This document shows positions 31,110 through 42,134 of a stretch of DNA of 64,000 bases, one piece after another. The stretch spans positions 39,259,373 to 39,323,372 of the forward strand of contig JBANSL010000008.1 of NCBI GenBank assembly GCA_037127255.1, read 5' to 3'. Made by a program: the position numbers and the translations under genes. This DNA is from Persicaria tinctoria. Its lineage: Eukaryota; Streptophyta; Magnoliopsida; Caryophyllales; Polygonaceae. Under the pieces are notes generated by a model. The model made no database searches and was not told where the DNA came from. It worked only from the letters and a program-made list of their open reading frames with translations. Numbering within the stretch: the first letter of the stretch is position 1; the number at the start of each line of letters is the position of its first letter.

Positions 31110-32352
31110 TGCAACAAAGACAAGAAACAAGGAACTATGTAAACGGTTAGATAAAATATAAACAGCTCACAATGTGTTTCGCTCACACTCCCTCTCTAAT
31201 TGGTATGTCACGCTTGTTGGGGCAATCCGCTTTGGGCACTACCAAGCAAAAACTAAGCAATCAAAGTATGCAAATAAGAGAATGAATGAAACAACAATCA
31301 ATAAGTACTCGTCAAGAGAGGAAGAGTACTCAATCAGCAGCTATAACACTTGATTCAAGCAAAACAGATGGGTAATTGCAAGAAATCAGTTCGACACTCA
31401 CAAGAGAGAACTCGGCAAGGGCTGAGATCACTCGACTCAATCAAAGCAAACACACAATAGCACTCGATCAAGGAGAGAAAGAGCACTCGACACAAAAGAA
31501 AATAACAAAGCACAAGAAAACTTGGAAATTTACCTCTTTTGATTGAAAACCTTTAAGTTAGGATGTTGTAGTTGCAAGGTAGGGTTTCAATTTTGTGGAG
31601 GTGTATGTGTTTGGGGAGTTATGTATGTCGACTAGGGCTGAGAGAAGGGTTCACCAACTGGTCCTTTGTGAGCTTTCTTGCACTAGATCAAACAACAACT
31701 TTAACAAACACTTTTTTTTTTTTTTTTTGAATTTCGGATCTGATTTCTGTTTTTTTTTTATATATATAAACTAGTGCAAGAAAGACTTAAGATGTATGAA
31801 GGACTCGAAAATCTGATGGTAATGGTGAAAGGATAAAAATTTCAGCCCTAATGCAAAGATATAGATAACAAATGGCTAATTTAGGTAATAAGATCTATCT
31901 TGTGCCTTTTGGATAGTTGATAGATATAATGGAATTTAATATCCAACAACTTAATAAAATCTGATTTTAGGCAATAGATAAAAGATAAATCAAAATTCCC
32001 AAAGATAGAATAGATAATCAAAAGGATAGAAAAGATAGAACAAACTAGGGTTATCTTGTGGTATGTGATGGAACCGGCCAAAGTAAGGCTATGGGGACAG
32101 TTGTATGCCGTCGGCTAAGGTGCTACACAAGAAGATTGCGCACCACTTTGGTCGACTCCACGGTCTCGGCTAGGCTTTGTGTTTAGGCTATGCAACCACA
32201 AACAATCACAAACTCAAGATTAGTGCAATAATCAATTCAAGAAACAAGAAGTAAAAGACCAAACAAGAAAAGACTCTATTTTTGTGGTTTTTGTGTTTAG
32301 AAAAGAAAAAGACTCAATCTTTATGTCGGAAACCAAAGCTCTGATACCAATT

Positions 32353-33485
32353 TGATACGGGGTTAGCCGTGGGTTGGTCCGATCTTCGACAACAAGCAAG
32401 AACTAAAGGAAAGACTCAACAAGATGATTCAAGATCTGCAAGAAACAATCAAGAATGATCAAGATTCCAACAAGAACTCAAGAAACGCAGCAAGAATCAA
32501 TAAGAAAGATGAAAGAATCGACAAAGATTTCAAGAACAAAGGCTGCACTTGAAATCGACTCAAACAAGAACAAGACTCGATTAAAGAAAGTTGCAAGAAT
32601 CGAAAGACACGACCTGATATGGACTGAGTCGATCTATGCAGAACAAGATAAAGACCCCAGGCCTCCTCAGAGGGTAGGAACCAATACCAATGACTACACA
32701 ACCCGCCTCTACAACCCTACACAATCAAGCGGACAACTTGAAGGCACAAGGAGGGGGCTTGTGGATACTAGGATCACCAAGTCTTGCGAAGTTGATGAAC
32801 ACAAAGCAAACCAAGCTGAGATAGATACCAATTCGTGATCAACGAGCACAGCTCTAGTTGGATCAACATCACTCAATGTGTTTCACACAAGTTTGAGAGA
32901 ACTAATTCTATTCATTGAAAGCTGAATGTTTACAATGTATGAAATCGAAATATATAAGCTATGCTAAGGCCTGATGGGCCGAGTTTAATGATGGAAAGAT
33001 AATATCTAAAATCTAATTAAAACACCTAAAATCATAAGTAAATAAGATCTCTAGAAATAACACTTAAAATAGCCCAATTTCGGCCCAATAGGAACACTAG
33101 GCGAAATGGGGTTCCAACACTTAGTAAAATCCCGTCAAAACAGTGACAGCTTGCAAGGATGTGCATTTTCGGACAATTTCGAGGTTGAATATGGAAAAAC
33201 CTTCAACATAAAAGTTGTAGATCTCTTCGTCCTCGTTCCAACAAGGTATGGCACGCCTCAATCCGATAAATATTGAATCCGTACGACCTATTTTACAGAG
33301 ACGTCGAAAAGCTGTCAAATGACTATGAACGAACCAAAACGTCATTTAATCCAAGCTTGCACCTTGGGAATTCTTCCCATGGTGGAGCCTTCTTTTTCCT
33401 CTTGAGAAGGACATCATCCTCATAATCTCGAATCATAGGTGTGTCCGGAGGTGTCTTTGATGATGGCTTGGATGGTCCCGCATCA
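32353..33485 (-). repeat. A2 5' LTR
   Basis: This is 1133 bp. The primer site lies immediately to its left (about 32338-32349, minus sense). Confidence 0.92.
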
Positions 33486-33530
33486 TCAAAATAAAAAGAA
33501 AAAGGAAAATAAAAGAAACAACTGACATGC

Positions 33531-34868
33531 TCACTGATGAGGTGGTGGCGGCGGTGGGTAAGGTGGAAACTGTGGATAGGCGAATCGATAGAAGTCCTCC
33601 TGCCTCTGCCACATCTGCTCCTGGATCCGTCTGATCGCTGCTTGGCTCTCAGAGACATCCTCCAGGTGGGAAGTCAAGCCACGGACATCCCGACGAATGT
33701 CGCCAATATCCACATATAGTTGCTGCTGCTGCTCCTACATCACGTCCTGGCGCTGGGATATCTGCTGCTGGTGTTCCCACATGGCGTCCTGACGGCGGGA
33801 CATCATCTGCTAATGCTCCCACATGGTGTCCTGACGGAGATACATATCTGCCATCCTCTGCTCCAGCACGTAGTAGTCTGGACCAGCACCTCCAGCTGTG
33901 CTAGAAGGTCCAGCACCACTACCTCCAATATCTGTCTGAACTCTGTGAACATCATCAGCACCTTCATGCTCAGCATCTGGAGCACCCTCATCATCATCAT
34001 CATCATCAAAATCCTCATCCATCTCATCCCCCATGTAAAAATCAGATTTTGTAGGGCCAAAAGGGAGATGTCAGGGCAATCTCAACTGAATCTTCCCCAG
34101 ATGGCCTATCCTCCAGATCCACATCGGCGACGTGCCCTCCAAGTGGCCAGCTTTTCTCAGCTGGGCTTCATCATATAGAAATGAGTCATGCTAAACATCA
34201 GGGACAACGCTCACATCGATTCACGCTCGAGCTATGAGGGTGATAAGACCCCCAAAGCTAATTGTCGCCTTGTTGCGCTTGTCTAGGATGTCCTTGCAGT
34301 TAATCAGAAACATATCCACCCAACCTGGAATCACTGGGCTCTGTAGCGTCAGACACCAAAAAAATGACATATCCTTAAGCGAGATCTTGTTGACCTTAGC
34401 CTGTGCAAAGACTGTATTCGCTAGAACCTTGTGAATCAGCCGTAATGCAGGATGGCGAATGCTCGAATTGTACTGGCCCTTCTTGGCCTCAAATGGCACC
34501 CTAGTGGACGCCATCCAGAAAGCTAAAGGGCCCTCTCCCTTACACACCTCAAGCCAGCCAGCAGTAGGTGCAGAAGTAATACCAAAAATTTGTCACAATC
34601 TCTCCTTCGATATCTCATGACCCTTCCCAAGCAATCGAAACTCAATATACGTACGCCCCACACTCAAAGTTGCTAAAAACTCCTTACATAAGCTCGGATA
34701 TGTAGGAGCATTCTTCCCTAAAAACTCTCCTAAGCCCCCATGCTCTAACAATTGCCTAGTGCATACATCCATCTGTAACGATCGAAGCGTAGGCTCATGA
34801 AAGAATTTTGTAACGAAGAAATTGCGAGTGTTTAAACCATTCCACTTTTCCTTTTGACTTTTACTCAT
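33531..34868 (-). pseudogene. element D ORF, 'putative plant transposon protein' type
   Basis: Minus-strand blocks in order: WNGLNTRNFFVTKFFHEPTL and LGKNAPTYPSLCKEFLATLS (34593-34868); CKGEGPLAFWMAS, IRHPALRLIHKVLANTVF and KDMSFFWCL (34221-34547); an acidic run (DEDFDDDDDDEGAPDAEHEG); then glutamine-rich repeats MWEHQQQISQRQDVM and a proline-rich end (33531-34034). This layout matches the ORF of non-autonomous Athila/Tat-related elements. Several in-frame stops break it. Role in the element's life cycle is unknown. Confidence 0.6.
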
Positions 34869-36093
34869 TCCATGGGGTCTAGACAGTTCGAGCTAAGAAA
34901 ATTACCCAAAAGAACGAAAGTCAAGAAAAACTCACGAATTTCAGCTTCTGCAGGGGCCGCGGGGCAGCCTAGGGCGGCGACGGGGCGGCCGGCGATAGGA
35001 GTGGACGCGGGGCGGCTCGACTGGCGACGGGGCGGCTGGAGATTTGCCGGATCTACGAACTCCGACGTCCTAAACTCTCTTACTCTGTTGTGGATCCGAA
35101 AGAAATACCCTTGAAAATCCTTGGGATGAGCGATTTGTGTGTAGATCTAGAAGATAGAGGAGATGTGGTGGATTTTGTGTAGAAATAATGTCCTAGAAGA
35201 AGATTTATGTGGAGATTTATGTGAAAGAAGAAAGCTTGGAGATAGAGCTTCAATGGAGGGTTTTTGGGGGCTTGAAGAAGGAGGAAGAAGGAGGGTTCTT
35301 GGGGCGAGGGGGCGGCTAATAGAGATAGGAAGGAGAAGAAAAGGGGTGGATAGGGTTAATTTAGTGTAGCAAGTGGGGGCCCACATGTGCCCCTAAAAAA
35401 ATTTCTATCCGGAAAGGGCCGCGGGGCGGCCGACCTAGGCGACAGGGCGGCTGGCGACGCGCGAAGGATTTCGCTCAGCTACATAGCCGCGGGGCGGCCC
35501 TCCCTTTTTCTTCTTCTTTTCCTTCCTGCAACATTAGTATCCAAACCAACCTAAAACTAAACTAAAAAAAAACTTAATGCAAAAAGAGAATAAGACCTAA
35601 ACTATTACCTTGGGTTGCCTCCCAAGCAGCGCCTTTGGTTACCGTCGTTGGCTCGACGTTATATTCATCCACTCATTCAAGACTGAAGCGGACATCGGCA
35701 ACGCCCTCAAAAGCAAATCAAACTCTCCTGCCCAAGCGATATTTGAATGCACACTAAAGATGAAACAATTTGTGATTAAAAATTCAGCAATGAGAACCAT
35801 TACCAACTTACCCTTCATTCGAGCTTGATTCTCTCTCGAGGGTATGTAGGACCACCAACACAGTTCTGTTGGTGGTTTGTTGAAGTAGTGGCTCCATGGA
35901 TCGACATATTCACCAAAATCTCCCAATTTGCAAAAAGTACCAGTTTCTTGTTCGGGAACCACAAAAATTGGGTCCAGACTGGAGGGAGCATGGGGGGTTT
36001 TGACAAGAGGAAGCATCGAATCAAAGTAAATTTGACAAGAGGAAAACCTGTCGTTGTTCTTCGAATGGAGGGAGCATCGAAACAAAGTAAATT

Positions 36094-36752
36094 TGACAAG
36101 AGGAAAACCTGTCGTTGTTCTTGCCAAAGAATACTCAAACTCACAACCAGTATAGTGTGTAAGCAAGAGATCGATCCACAGGGAAATCTATTCAATTCGA
36201 ATGTCAATTCTAATCGCTATTAAGAATATGGGGGGTTTTTTGTGTGAAAAAGGTCCGCCTTTTATCAAAGCGGAAGAAAGCAAACAAAGTAAATTGGTTT
36301 TAGAATGCAGTGGAGAGAAATAGGTTCACCTACAATTTATCACTTCGATTGATGTATTCGATCCTTGTTTCAGCCTCTAGTTCTTGTCTTTTCCTATCAA
36401 TGTCCTTGTCCAGATCCTAAGTAGATTACTAGTCCTATGAGTCCTAGCAACCCTTATCTCTAAATAACCCTAACACGGTTAAGATTCAACCTAGAGATAG
36501 CATTAAGATTATGAATTAACCAAGGTACATATAATATCAAGCTACGAGTCGATATTCAACATGTATTCAACTTCCTACACATCCAATTAGTCCTACGAGT
36601 CCTAAAGGGATATGATTGCCACTTGGGTTAAGGTTCGCTACGAGGAATATGCAAAACCCTAGCAATTGAATGAATCTACTCTAAATAGTTGATTAGGCCA
36701 GAGAGAATAAAACACATACAAGGAATTAAGCACAAAGAAGTCAAAACATTGG
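36094..36752 (-). repeat. element D 5' LTR, truncated
   Basis: This is 659 bp matching the left LTR from TGACAAGAGG to AAAACATTGG, where it abuts the Ulp1-like gene. Just inside, TGACAAGAGG recurs at 36001 and 36033 with GCATCGAA(A/T)CAAAGTAAAT copies between, so the LTR/primer-site junction is partly duplicated. Confidence 0.78.
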
Positions 36753-37037
36753 ATGCTTCCGCCGTGCTTCCCTCACCCTGCGTGCCTGACCCGGATGCTT
36801 CCGCCGTGCTCGGCCCATGTTTCGCTTTATACTCCACCACGAGGTCGTCGAAGAACATATCCGGCTTCTTTGTCACGAAGATGGCGCCAAGGATAACCCC
36901 CTTCCTCACCTCCTCGGCATTCGGGAAGAGGACTGTCCGAACAACGTCGACCTCGTCGAATATGCCCAACTCGTCCTTCGACTGCTGGATGAAGGAGGCA
37001 AGAGAATCGTACATGATATTGTGCTCTTTCGACTTAT
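36753..37037 (-). pseudogene. DUF1985/Ulp1 gene, middle exon fragment
   Basis: Minus strand: SKEHNIMYDSLASFIQQS, DELGIFDEVDVVRTVLFPNA, KKPDMFFDDLVVEYKAKHG, then GPSTAEASGSGTQGEGSTAEAS, where element D begins. At its other end the frame continues across the 37038-39011 solo LTR into IIYPRCLRYK. Position and strand place it between the DUF1985 domain and the protease part. Confidence 0.7.
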
Positions 37038-39011
37038 TGTTGTGAGCCGAATCTTCCATGTTTTACAGTAACTTTTATATCGTTTTCTGCATACATTTCA
37101 TGCATTTGGGTTAGAATAGTAAAGAATCTATGTAGTTTATGTTCATTTGCCAAATTATGGAATCTACACCAGTTTCTATATAAATTTGCAGAATTCGAGG
37201 CAATTTACAGCAGTTCTGAGAAAGGTTGGAAAAGCTCGGAAATCAACTACAGAAGTCCAAGGTCAAAAGATTACAGAACCAGGACGAATCAAGCTGGAAA
37301 CCAGAAGTTACTCGATATCGAATTATTTTTTTCGATATTGACAAAGATGTCCGAGCACACGCCTGGTCGAGTAGAGCTGATTGAGGAGCTGAGAGCCAGA
37401 GCCAACCCGACTCCACTCGTTTACTCGATATCGAGAACTACTTGATATCGACAACACCATGAACCTATGCCCGGAGTCGAGGAAGCCACGCCAAGTCGAG
37501 AAGCCGAGGACTGGAGACGCCGAGAACCAGCTACTCGATATCGACGAAACTTGTCGATATCGACAACCTCGACACCACCTGTGCAAGCCTGTGTCGGGGA
37601 AGAGTACTCGACCAAGACCAGCAGCACAGAAGTCAACACAAGCTTACTCGATATCGACTAAAGTTGTCGATATCGAGGACCCCAGATCACCTGACCGAGC
37701 CTGATCGAGCAGCAGCAACCCGACATGCCGAGCCAGCCGTAGTCGGCGATACACTTTACTCGATATCGAGTAGTTCTTGTCGATATCGAGGAGATCTTTT
37801 CTGGAGACGCGTTACGCGGTGTTCTGTCCGTGTCGAGCTGGCTTTCCTTGGGGCCAAAGGAGTCCGAGTTTTTCTGAGATCTATCAAGACCTATCAACAC
37901 ATGGAAGATTTACCTATTTTAGATATAATTTCCCTTTTTGATTTAATTCCTTTATTGCATTTATTTATCTTAAAGCAAGTAGATAATTAGATTTAGATAT
38001 AGATAGACTTTCTTACCTAGAATAGCTAGGGAATGAAGGCTATAAATAAAGCCTTAGGGGCTGAGTTTTATTCATTCAATTTCAGAGACAAGTAGTCACA
38101 TAGAGAGAGAAGGAGAAGAGGTTGTAAGTTTGAGTTTATTTAATGCAAGTTAGTTCTTTTTCATCAAAGATGTTTGCTATTGTGATGAAGAGCGAGTAGT
38201 CCACCCATTTCTGGGGCTGGGGTGAGCTCGACGGTGGCAATGTAAGGTGATGCGGTTAAGGTACAATCTTTTTATGAAATTCGTCTTCTATCCCTATGAG
38301 CATGATTCTTTTGCGAGTGTTGAAGATGATCCTTGTTTGTGTTATTGAAGCGAAAGTGATCTTAATGCAACTTGAACTAATTATGTGAAAAAGGGTTAGT
38401 AACAATTAGGGTTTATGCGAAAGCCTCTATATTCCTATTTGTTAATAACGAAAGTTATTTGATGGAAAGCATGATCTTTTATGCCTTTATGTGTTACTTT
38501 GCATGGTTATCGTTGTGGTGTTGATACCCTGGCTTCGGAAGTCTTTTAGTATATTGATTTATTTCGTCGGAAATATGAGTTCTGTGTTCGAAATTTGCAT
38601 TTTTACAGTTTATGTGTTGTCGATCTCGAGGAAAGTTCTTGTCGATATCGAGTTGGCTATACTCAATATCGAGGAGGGATTTACTCGATACTTGTCTGTT
38701 GCTGAGTCTGCTGTATGTTGTCGATTTCTGTTTCTGTGATCGACTTGCTTTAGTCGATATCGACTTACTGTTGTCGATATCGAGTTGATTTTGTTACTTG
38801 CTTTATTTTCTGCCTTTGCTTTGTTATTTCTGTCTTCCTGCTTTTCTGTCTGTGAGATTTATAGCTACTTGAGATCCGCTGCCATGCTTCCTCGTGGATC
38901 GATCCTGACTTCTCACTACTGCACAGGGAGGGAGTCTTGTAATCATTTGCGTGGGCATAATCCGGTTTGATTTATTTCATTATATTTTAAACTTGATTTC
39001 CTCCTACAACA
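37038..39011 (+). mobile_element. solo LTR of an Athila-like family, copy 2
   Basis: A 1974-bp solo LTR, TGTTGTGAG...CCTACAACA, with CTTAT duplicated (37033-37037 and 39012-39016). It is homologous, in opposite orientation, to 19888-21956. The last 180 bp match the partial LTR before the tRNA-Asp primer site at 40723, which ties the family to Athila/Tat-like elements. It holds many TCGATATCGA palindromes, usually paired as ACTCGATATCGA and TGTCGATATCGA about 19 bp apart. Confidence 0.88.
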
Positions 39012-39185
39012 CTTATACCGCAGGCACCGAGGGTAGATTATGTCGTTGCTGGTGGCAGCAAATTTTCTTGCAACTAGGCGCAGAGCCTCGTACACCCACA
39101 ACTACAAAAAAAAAAACCGGTGATCACATGTCGACACTTTGCTTTTATTCGTGTTCAGTTTGCATTTTACAATGCACAATGCCTA

Positions 39186-39277
39186 TGTCCAGTTACCATG
39201 ACTCAGTGTCCAGTTACCATGACTCAGTGTCCAGTTACCATGACTCAGTGTCCAGTTTAAATCATTATTTGTCATGT
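39186..39277 (-). repeat. 21-bp array in the DUF1985-gene intron, two motif types in one register
   Basis: On the plus strand TGTCCAGT starts at 39186, 39207, 39228 and 39249, and TGTCATGT at 39270. All four steps are exactly 21 bp. The first units are near-perfect tandem copies including TTACCATGACTCAG. Confidence 0.93.
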
Positions 39278-39488
39278 GAACTTTATTTACATACCTGGAA
39301 TGCAAGGGGGAAGCCGACTAACAAGTACGACGGGCGAGAGCTGCTGACCCTTTGCTGGAGCTTGCGCTCAACAATCCGGTAGAGGAACTCGTGAGTTCGT
39401 TCGTAGTACAGTCGCCCCCACGGTTAACGCAAGAACGCCTCAGTATCAGACACCATGTTCACAACCCACCCTTGAATATAGTTGCGGG

Positions 39489-40007
39489 CATTGTTATTAG
39501 AATCCCGATCCGGATCTTAAGATCCTACGATCCTACCTATGGGTCCGATCCGGATCTATGCATAGGATCTTTTTTGTGTAGGATCTACAATGGATCTTTA
39601 GAATCTTAATGGATCCATAGGATCTTACGATCCCACACGATCCTAAAGATCCTATTTTTATTAACAATATGTATTTTTTAAACATTTGTTTTGTTTCATT
39701 GGTTGATTTTAGGGTGTTTAAATGTACACATTCATCTAAGGAACGTGAAAAATAGCTTAGAGACAATTGTTTTCGAGTCATTTAACCAATATGACAATGT
39801 CTAAGGTCGTAAATGTAGATTTTTATGTCTTAAAATCAAAATATATTGTGTAACTAACATTTTTTTCCCTCATTCTAGAACTTTAAATTAAACAACTTTG
39901 TTATATATATTTTTATTTTATTATTTAATTATATTTCGAGGATCTTACGATCCGATCCACATACCCTATTGTGATTCGATCCTAGAATCCCGATCCTAAT
40001 AACCTTG
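39489..40007. mobile_element. hAT-like MITE rich in GATCC words
   Basis: This is 519 bp. The left end CATTGTTATTAGAATC and inverted right end CAAGGTTATTAGGATC are similar; GTTGCGGG is duplicated (39481-39488 and 40008-40015). GGATCTTA and CGATCC words recur near both ends, and the middle is AT-rich. It splits the DUF1985 exon. Confidence 0.82.
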
Positions 40008-40544
40008 GTTGCGGGGTTCCTTCGCAAAGAGCACCGCCTCCACCAGCATTATGAGCGCGAACTTAAAGCTCTTGGCGGCAGAACGCTCGGATTTCATCGC
40101 CACTTTGTACTCTGTCTCGAAGTTCTCCATCCTCATGTTCTCTGTCCCTAAGAACTCTAAGCAGGCAGCCTTGTCTGCCTCAGTGTCCACGGTCCGCAGC
40201 ACGTTTGACGAGCACTTCAGTCCGGTCACTAGCGCGAACTCCACGATGGAGAACCGGACTATGGACCCCTGGATCATGTACCAAGTTTCATGCTCCTTTT
40301 TCGACCGCAGCTGCCGCTGTAGGACGTAGTGGACTAGCTGTGATGAGAACTCAACTTTGGCATCGAGCCTCGCAATGCCGCCAAATTGGCTTTCACACAG
40401 ACGCTTCCAGTCTGAGGCGGTCAGGTGCTGGTCTAGCATTAAAAGAACCTGGGGCCTGGCGTATTGGTTGCACCTACACTTGAAATGCTGGTCCTCCGGG
40501 ACGACATATATCGCCTGCACGATGGAGTGGGACGGCATATATCG

Positions 40545-42134
40545 CCTGCTTTTCTGTCTGTGAGATTTACAGCTACCTGAGATCCGCTGACATGCTTCCT
40601 CGTGGATCGATCCTGACTTCCCACTACTGCATAGGGAGGGAGTCTTGTAATCATTTGCGTGGGTATAATCCGATTTGATTTATTTCATTATATTTTAAAC
40701 TTGATTTCCTCCTACAACAAATTGGCGCCGTTGCCGGAGATGCAATCATTCGTGCCTTAGTTAGTCAGATCTCACTTTTCTCTTGAGTTACTTTGCAGGT
40801 ATATGCGCCGTTCTGGTCGAACACCTGAGTTTAACGCCTTAGACGAACCGGAACACCTTATACACATCCAAGCTAAACTGAAAAAAGCCATGGCGGCTAC
40901 AGAGACACAGGAACAGCTGATTGAGAGGCTTACAAGGGAACTAGCTGCCAAAGATACTGCTCTCAACATTGAGAGAGCAGGCAGGCAATAGGAAACTGCG
41001 CGAAGGAGGCAACTTGAAGATGAGCTTGCCCAATACCCTACCACTGTAGAGGATTACATGCACCCGACTCTCATCGTGCCTGAATCGGCTATTCTAATCC
41101 CTGAAAATAACTATGAAATTCGCACTCCTTTCCTTATTGAAATTAAGAATAATGCTTTCTTTGGTAGATTTAATAAATGTCCTCTTCAGCATATTACAAA
41201 CTTTACTGACATGAGTCGTACTCTTGCTGAAGGTACCACCTTAGAGCAGATCCCGATGAAGGCTTTTCGTTGGTCCCTATCCGGTCCAGCACTGAAGTGG
41301 TTTGAAGGGCTGAAACCGCGATCCCTCACGACATGGGTTGAAGTGAAGCAGGAATTCTTCAACAAGTTCTTCCCTCTTGCCAAGACAGCACTCATCCGCC
41401 AGAAGATCACAGCTTTCAAATAGAAGCCTGGGGAATCGCTGACAAAGGCTTGGGAAAGATATAAAGATCTGTTGCGATCATGCCCTACACATGGATAGCA
41501 ACCCTGCGTAGTTCAAGAGATCTTCTTCAAATCTCTGGACTTGGCTGCAAAGGACAGGATCAACACATATACTCACTATGAGTATCTGACAATGCCGCTT
41601 GCTGACGCATGGGCTGCTCTAGACAAGTTGACCAACTATGATAACAAGTATGGGACTCCAACCAACTATGAAGAGAATCCCTACGCCAGGCCGGCACCAT
41701 CCATGCCCCTCTATGAGCCCTCTAAAGCGATTGACCCAGATGCTAAGGAGCAGTACTACAAAGATCAGAATCACAAGCTCCTCAAACAAGTAAAGTATCA
41801 TTCTGTCAACCAGCATTGCATTGAATGCGGATCACAGAGGCACACCACTACTGAGTGCCCACACACAAAGCAAGTCAGGCTGGCAGAATACCATGAAGAG
41901 GCTGCTTACGCAGGGGGTCTCAATCGCTACATGGGGGACCAAAGGTTCCAGCAACCACAATGGAACCAAGGTGCCCCTAGGAACCCCCCACCCTACAGAG
42001 CTCCAGGACATCCGGAAAGGGACCAGAAGAGGGATGATCTAAAGACAATTCTAGAGGAAATGCGGAGGAACCATTCAGACACCAAGCAGTCCTTCAACTC
42101 AGTCTACACTCAGAATCAAGGTGTCAACTCTAGG
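40545..42134 (+). mobile_element. Athila-like LTR element, truncated on the left, cut by A3 on the right
   Basis: Only the last 175 bp of the 5' LTR remain (40545-40719). They are followed by AATTGGCGCCGTTGCCGGAG, a primer site of tRNA-Asp type as in Athila, and then a gag region. At 42135 element A3 begins, preceded by CTAGG. The continuation would lie beyond the window. The left break joins directly to the start of the DUF1985 gene, where GC(G/A)CATATATCGCCTGC-like sequence is duplicated (40503 and 40533). Confidence 0.78.
40803..42134 (+). pseudogene. Athila-like gag with three amber stops
   Basis: One frame runs from ATG 40803 to 42134, broken only by TAG at 40989, 41421 and 41496. It contains a coiled N-terminus (QEQLIERLTRELAAKD), a retrotransposon gag core (FFGRFNKCPLQHITNFTDM, FRWSLSGPALKWFEGL, FFNKFFPLAKTALIRQKI), the long Athila-type extension and a CCHC-like knuckle (CIECGSQRHTTTECPH). 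All three stops are TAG in a frame otherwise free of shifts, as C-to-T change at methylated CAG would give. Confidence 0.8.

Larger units (their letters stand above)
29177..33485 (-). mobile_element. A2: further-reduced non-autonomous Ty3-type LTR element
   Basis: The element is 4309 bp with LTRs 29177-30309 and 32353-33485 (1133 bp each) and TCAAA duplicated (29172-29176 and 33486-33490). I count about seven LTR differences. The primer site TGGTATCAGAGC and polypurine tract AAGAAAGGGAGAT match A1. The single ORF keeps only the N-terminal tip and the post-gag segment. Neither capsid, zinc knuckle nor pol is present. Confidence 0.92.
26450..36752 (-). mobile_element. LARD-like LTR element D, host to element A2
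   Basis: In minus sense the LTR starts TGATAAAGC and ends CCTCTTATCA. The left LTR is complete (26450-27660). The right one (36094-36752) lacks its outer part, so no target duplication remains. Next to the left LTR is the polypurine tract AAGTGTGGGGGAATT. The only coding remnant is a plant-transposon-type ORF (33531-34868); no pol is seen. About 6 kb remains after removing A2. It separates two exons of the DUF1985/Ulp1 gene. Intervals 27,680-29,170 and 34,870-36,090 are non-coding, with polypyrimidine runs and GC-rich CCGCGGGGCGGCC words. Confidence 0.78.
39012..40554 (-). pseudogene. DUF1985-domain N-terminus of the MULE Ulp1-like gene
   Basis: Starting at ATG 40538 on the minus strand, the exon encodes FKCRCNQYARPQVLLMLDQH, then the DUF1985 hallmark (HETWYMIQGSIVRFSIVEFA, LVTGLKC). 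After the MITE at 39489-40007 it continues as IQGWVVNMVSDTEAFLR, an in-frame TAA, and PWGRLYYERTHEFLYR to a donor at 39295. Intron 39102-39294 holds a phased motif array. The next exon (LWVYEALRLVARKFAATSND) meets the solo LTR. DUF1985 heads plant Ulp1-family MULE proteins and, as I recall, the VANC anti-silencing proteins. Dead as it stands. Confidence 0.8.

Noticed and set aside
37059..39011. Solo LTR starting at TGTTTTACAG (37059)
   Set aside because: That start gives mismatched flanks; starting at TGTTGTGAG (37038) gives a perfect CTTAT duplication and matches the second copy.
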